Shown here piece by piece: positions 5,393 through 5,594 of a DNA stretch of 5,594 bases. Location: the NCBI GenBank assembly GCA_036788835.1, contig DAIQMR010000058.1, forward strand, positions 1 to 5,594. Direction: 5' to 3'. The notes beneath the pieces were generated by a model. That model saw nothing but the letters and a program-made list of their open reading frames with translations. It was not told the origin of the DNA and did no database searches. The stretch is from JALCSJ01 sp036788835 (GTDB lineage Bacteria > Bacillota > Negativicutes > Acidaminococcales > Acidaminococcaceae). Position 1 is the first letter of the stretch, and every line of letters begins with the position of its first letter. The position numbers and the translations under genes were made by a program.

Positions 5393-5489
5393 TTAGCAAG
5401 AACTCCACTAGGTGGATTGTAACCTTTACTGCCAATATTACTACTGAAATAATCCCTAGGACCATTTTCGTTGTTTCATATGGAGTCAT
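5364..5489 (-). CDS. Small holin-like membrane toxin, type I toxin-antitoxin family
   Basis: A 41-residue peptide starting MTPYETTKMVLGIISVV. It has a short polar N-terminus with the T.YE motif, a single hydrophobic helix at about 9-32 (interrupted by K22 and H26), and a polar, positively charged tail (TTKNNRPLN). This matches the look of 'putative holin-like toxin' peptides of Firmicutes (MSTYE/MTTYE starts, one helix, KNN-type tail), which insert in the cell membrane and are controlled by antisense RNA. The start has GGGAGG seven bases upstream, and that site is trapped in a hairpin (5498-5524). A strong promoter and short RNA lie on the opposite strand over its 3' end. I see no convincing promoter for the gene itself in 5525-5594; it may lie beyond the window. 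Family assignment is from motif and context only; a small unrelated membrane protein is the alternative. Confidence 0.72.
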   Translation of the reverse strand: MTPYETTKMVLGIISVVILAVKVTIHLVEFLLTTKNNRPLN

Positions 5490-5494
5490 AGTTA

Positions 5495-5524
5495 CACCTC
5501 CCTTCTAGTTTACTAGAAGGGGAG
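5495..5524 (-). promoter_or_regulatory. Hairpin covering the toxin ribosome-binding site
   Basis: In the toxin mRNA CTTCTAG (5518-5512 side) and CTAGAAG form the heart of a stem: CCCTTCTAG (5521-5513) with CTAGAAGGG (5508-5500). It has a 4-base loop and extends with one bulge to CTC/GAG. The Shine-Dalgarno GGGAGGTG (5502-5495) is partly inside the stem. Such sequestration limits translation of type I toxin mRNAs. Confidence 0.6.
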
Positions 5525-5594
5525 CAACCGCCGCTTGTCTTTAGAAACTGTATTTTGCCATGACGCTATAAATCTCTTTGTGGTTATTGGGGGA

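Noticed and set aside
5541..5594. Open minus-strand frame entering from the right edge, ending HKEIYSVMAKYSF and TAA
   Set aside because: Only 17 codons are visible and another frame is open for longer over the same bases; too little to call a gene.

Overview
The window comes from a low-GC bacterium with strong Shine-Dalgarno sites (AGGAGG-like, 6-9 bases before the starts). The protein families and the small hydrophobic toxin point to a Firmicute-type genome. A member of the Negativicutes (Sporomusa/Pelosinus-like) is my best guess from gene content, but this is inference only.

Layout. Bases 1-186 hold the end of the tct transcription unit. There is a strong hairpin terminator, then on the minus strand what looks like the last codons of an IS200/IS605-type tnpB and its structured right end (omega-RNA-like). 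Minus-strand genes tctA, tctB, a 5'-truncated tctC and a 3'-truncated rraA-like gene fill 187-2909 and form one operon read right to left. A LysR-type regulator (3052-4026, plus strand) is divergent from this operon. A D-2-hydroxyacid dehydrogenase (4031-5059, minus strand) converges on the regulator with only four bases between stop codons. Bases 5060-5594 contain the dehydrogenase promoter, an orphan plus-strand terminator, and a compact type I toxin-antitoxin-like locus: a 41-residue holin-like membrane peptide on the minus strand and a short antisense RNA on the plus strand, overlapping tail to tail.

How it works together. The set is a carboxylate uptake and catabolism locus: a tripartite tricarboxylate transporter (TctABC), an RraA-like aldolase/decarboxylase, a 2-hydroxyacid dehydrogenase and a LysR regulator. 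The sequence ties the dehydrogenase to the transporter. The two minus-strand promoters align without gaps over 63 bases (40 identities by hand count) and share an ACAAA-N5-TTTGT dyad, a TACTGTT block over the -35 region, a TTTGTT block, and a matched -10. The dyad lies about 60 bases upstream of both predicted starts, where LysR-type activators bind.

The locus is damaged. The rraA-like gene loses its second half exactly where tctC begins, and tctC has lost its signal peptide and first lobe. The simplest explanation is one deletion of roughly 1 kb. As read here, the transporter has no working substrate-binding protein in this operon and the aldolase is dead, while the membrane subunits, regulator and dehydrogenase are intact.

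The least conventional content is the toxin/antisense-RNA locus at 5294-5524 and the tnpB/omega-RNA-like remnant at 34-186. Both are short and neither has a full-length protein.
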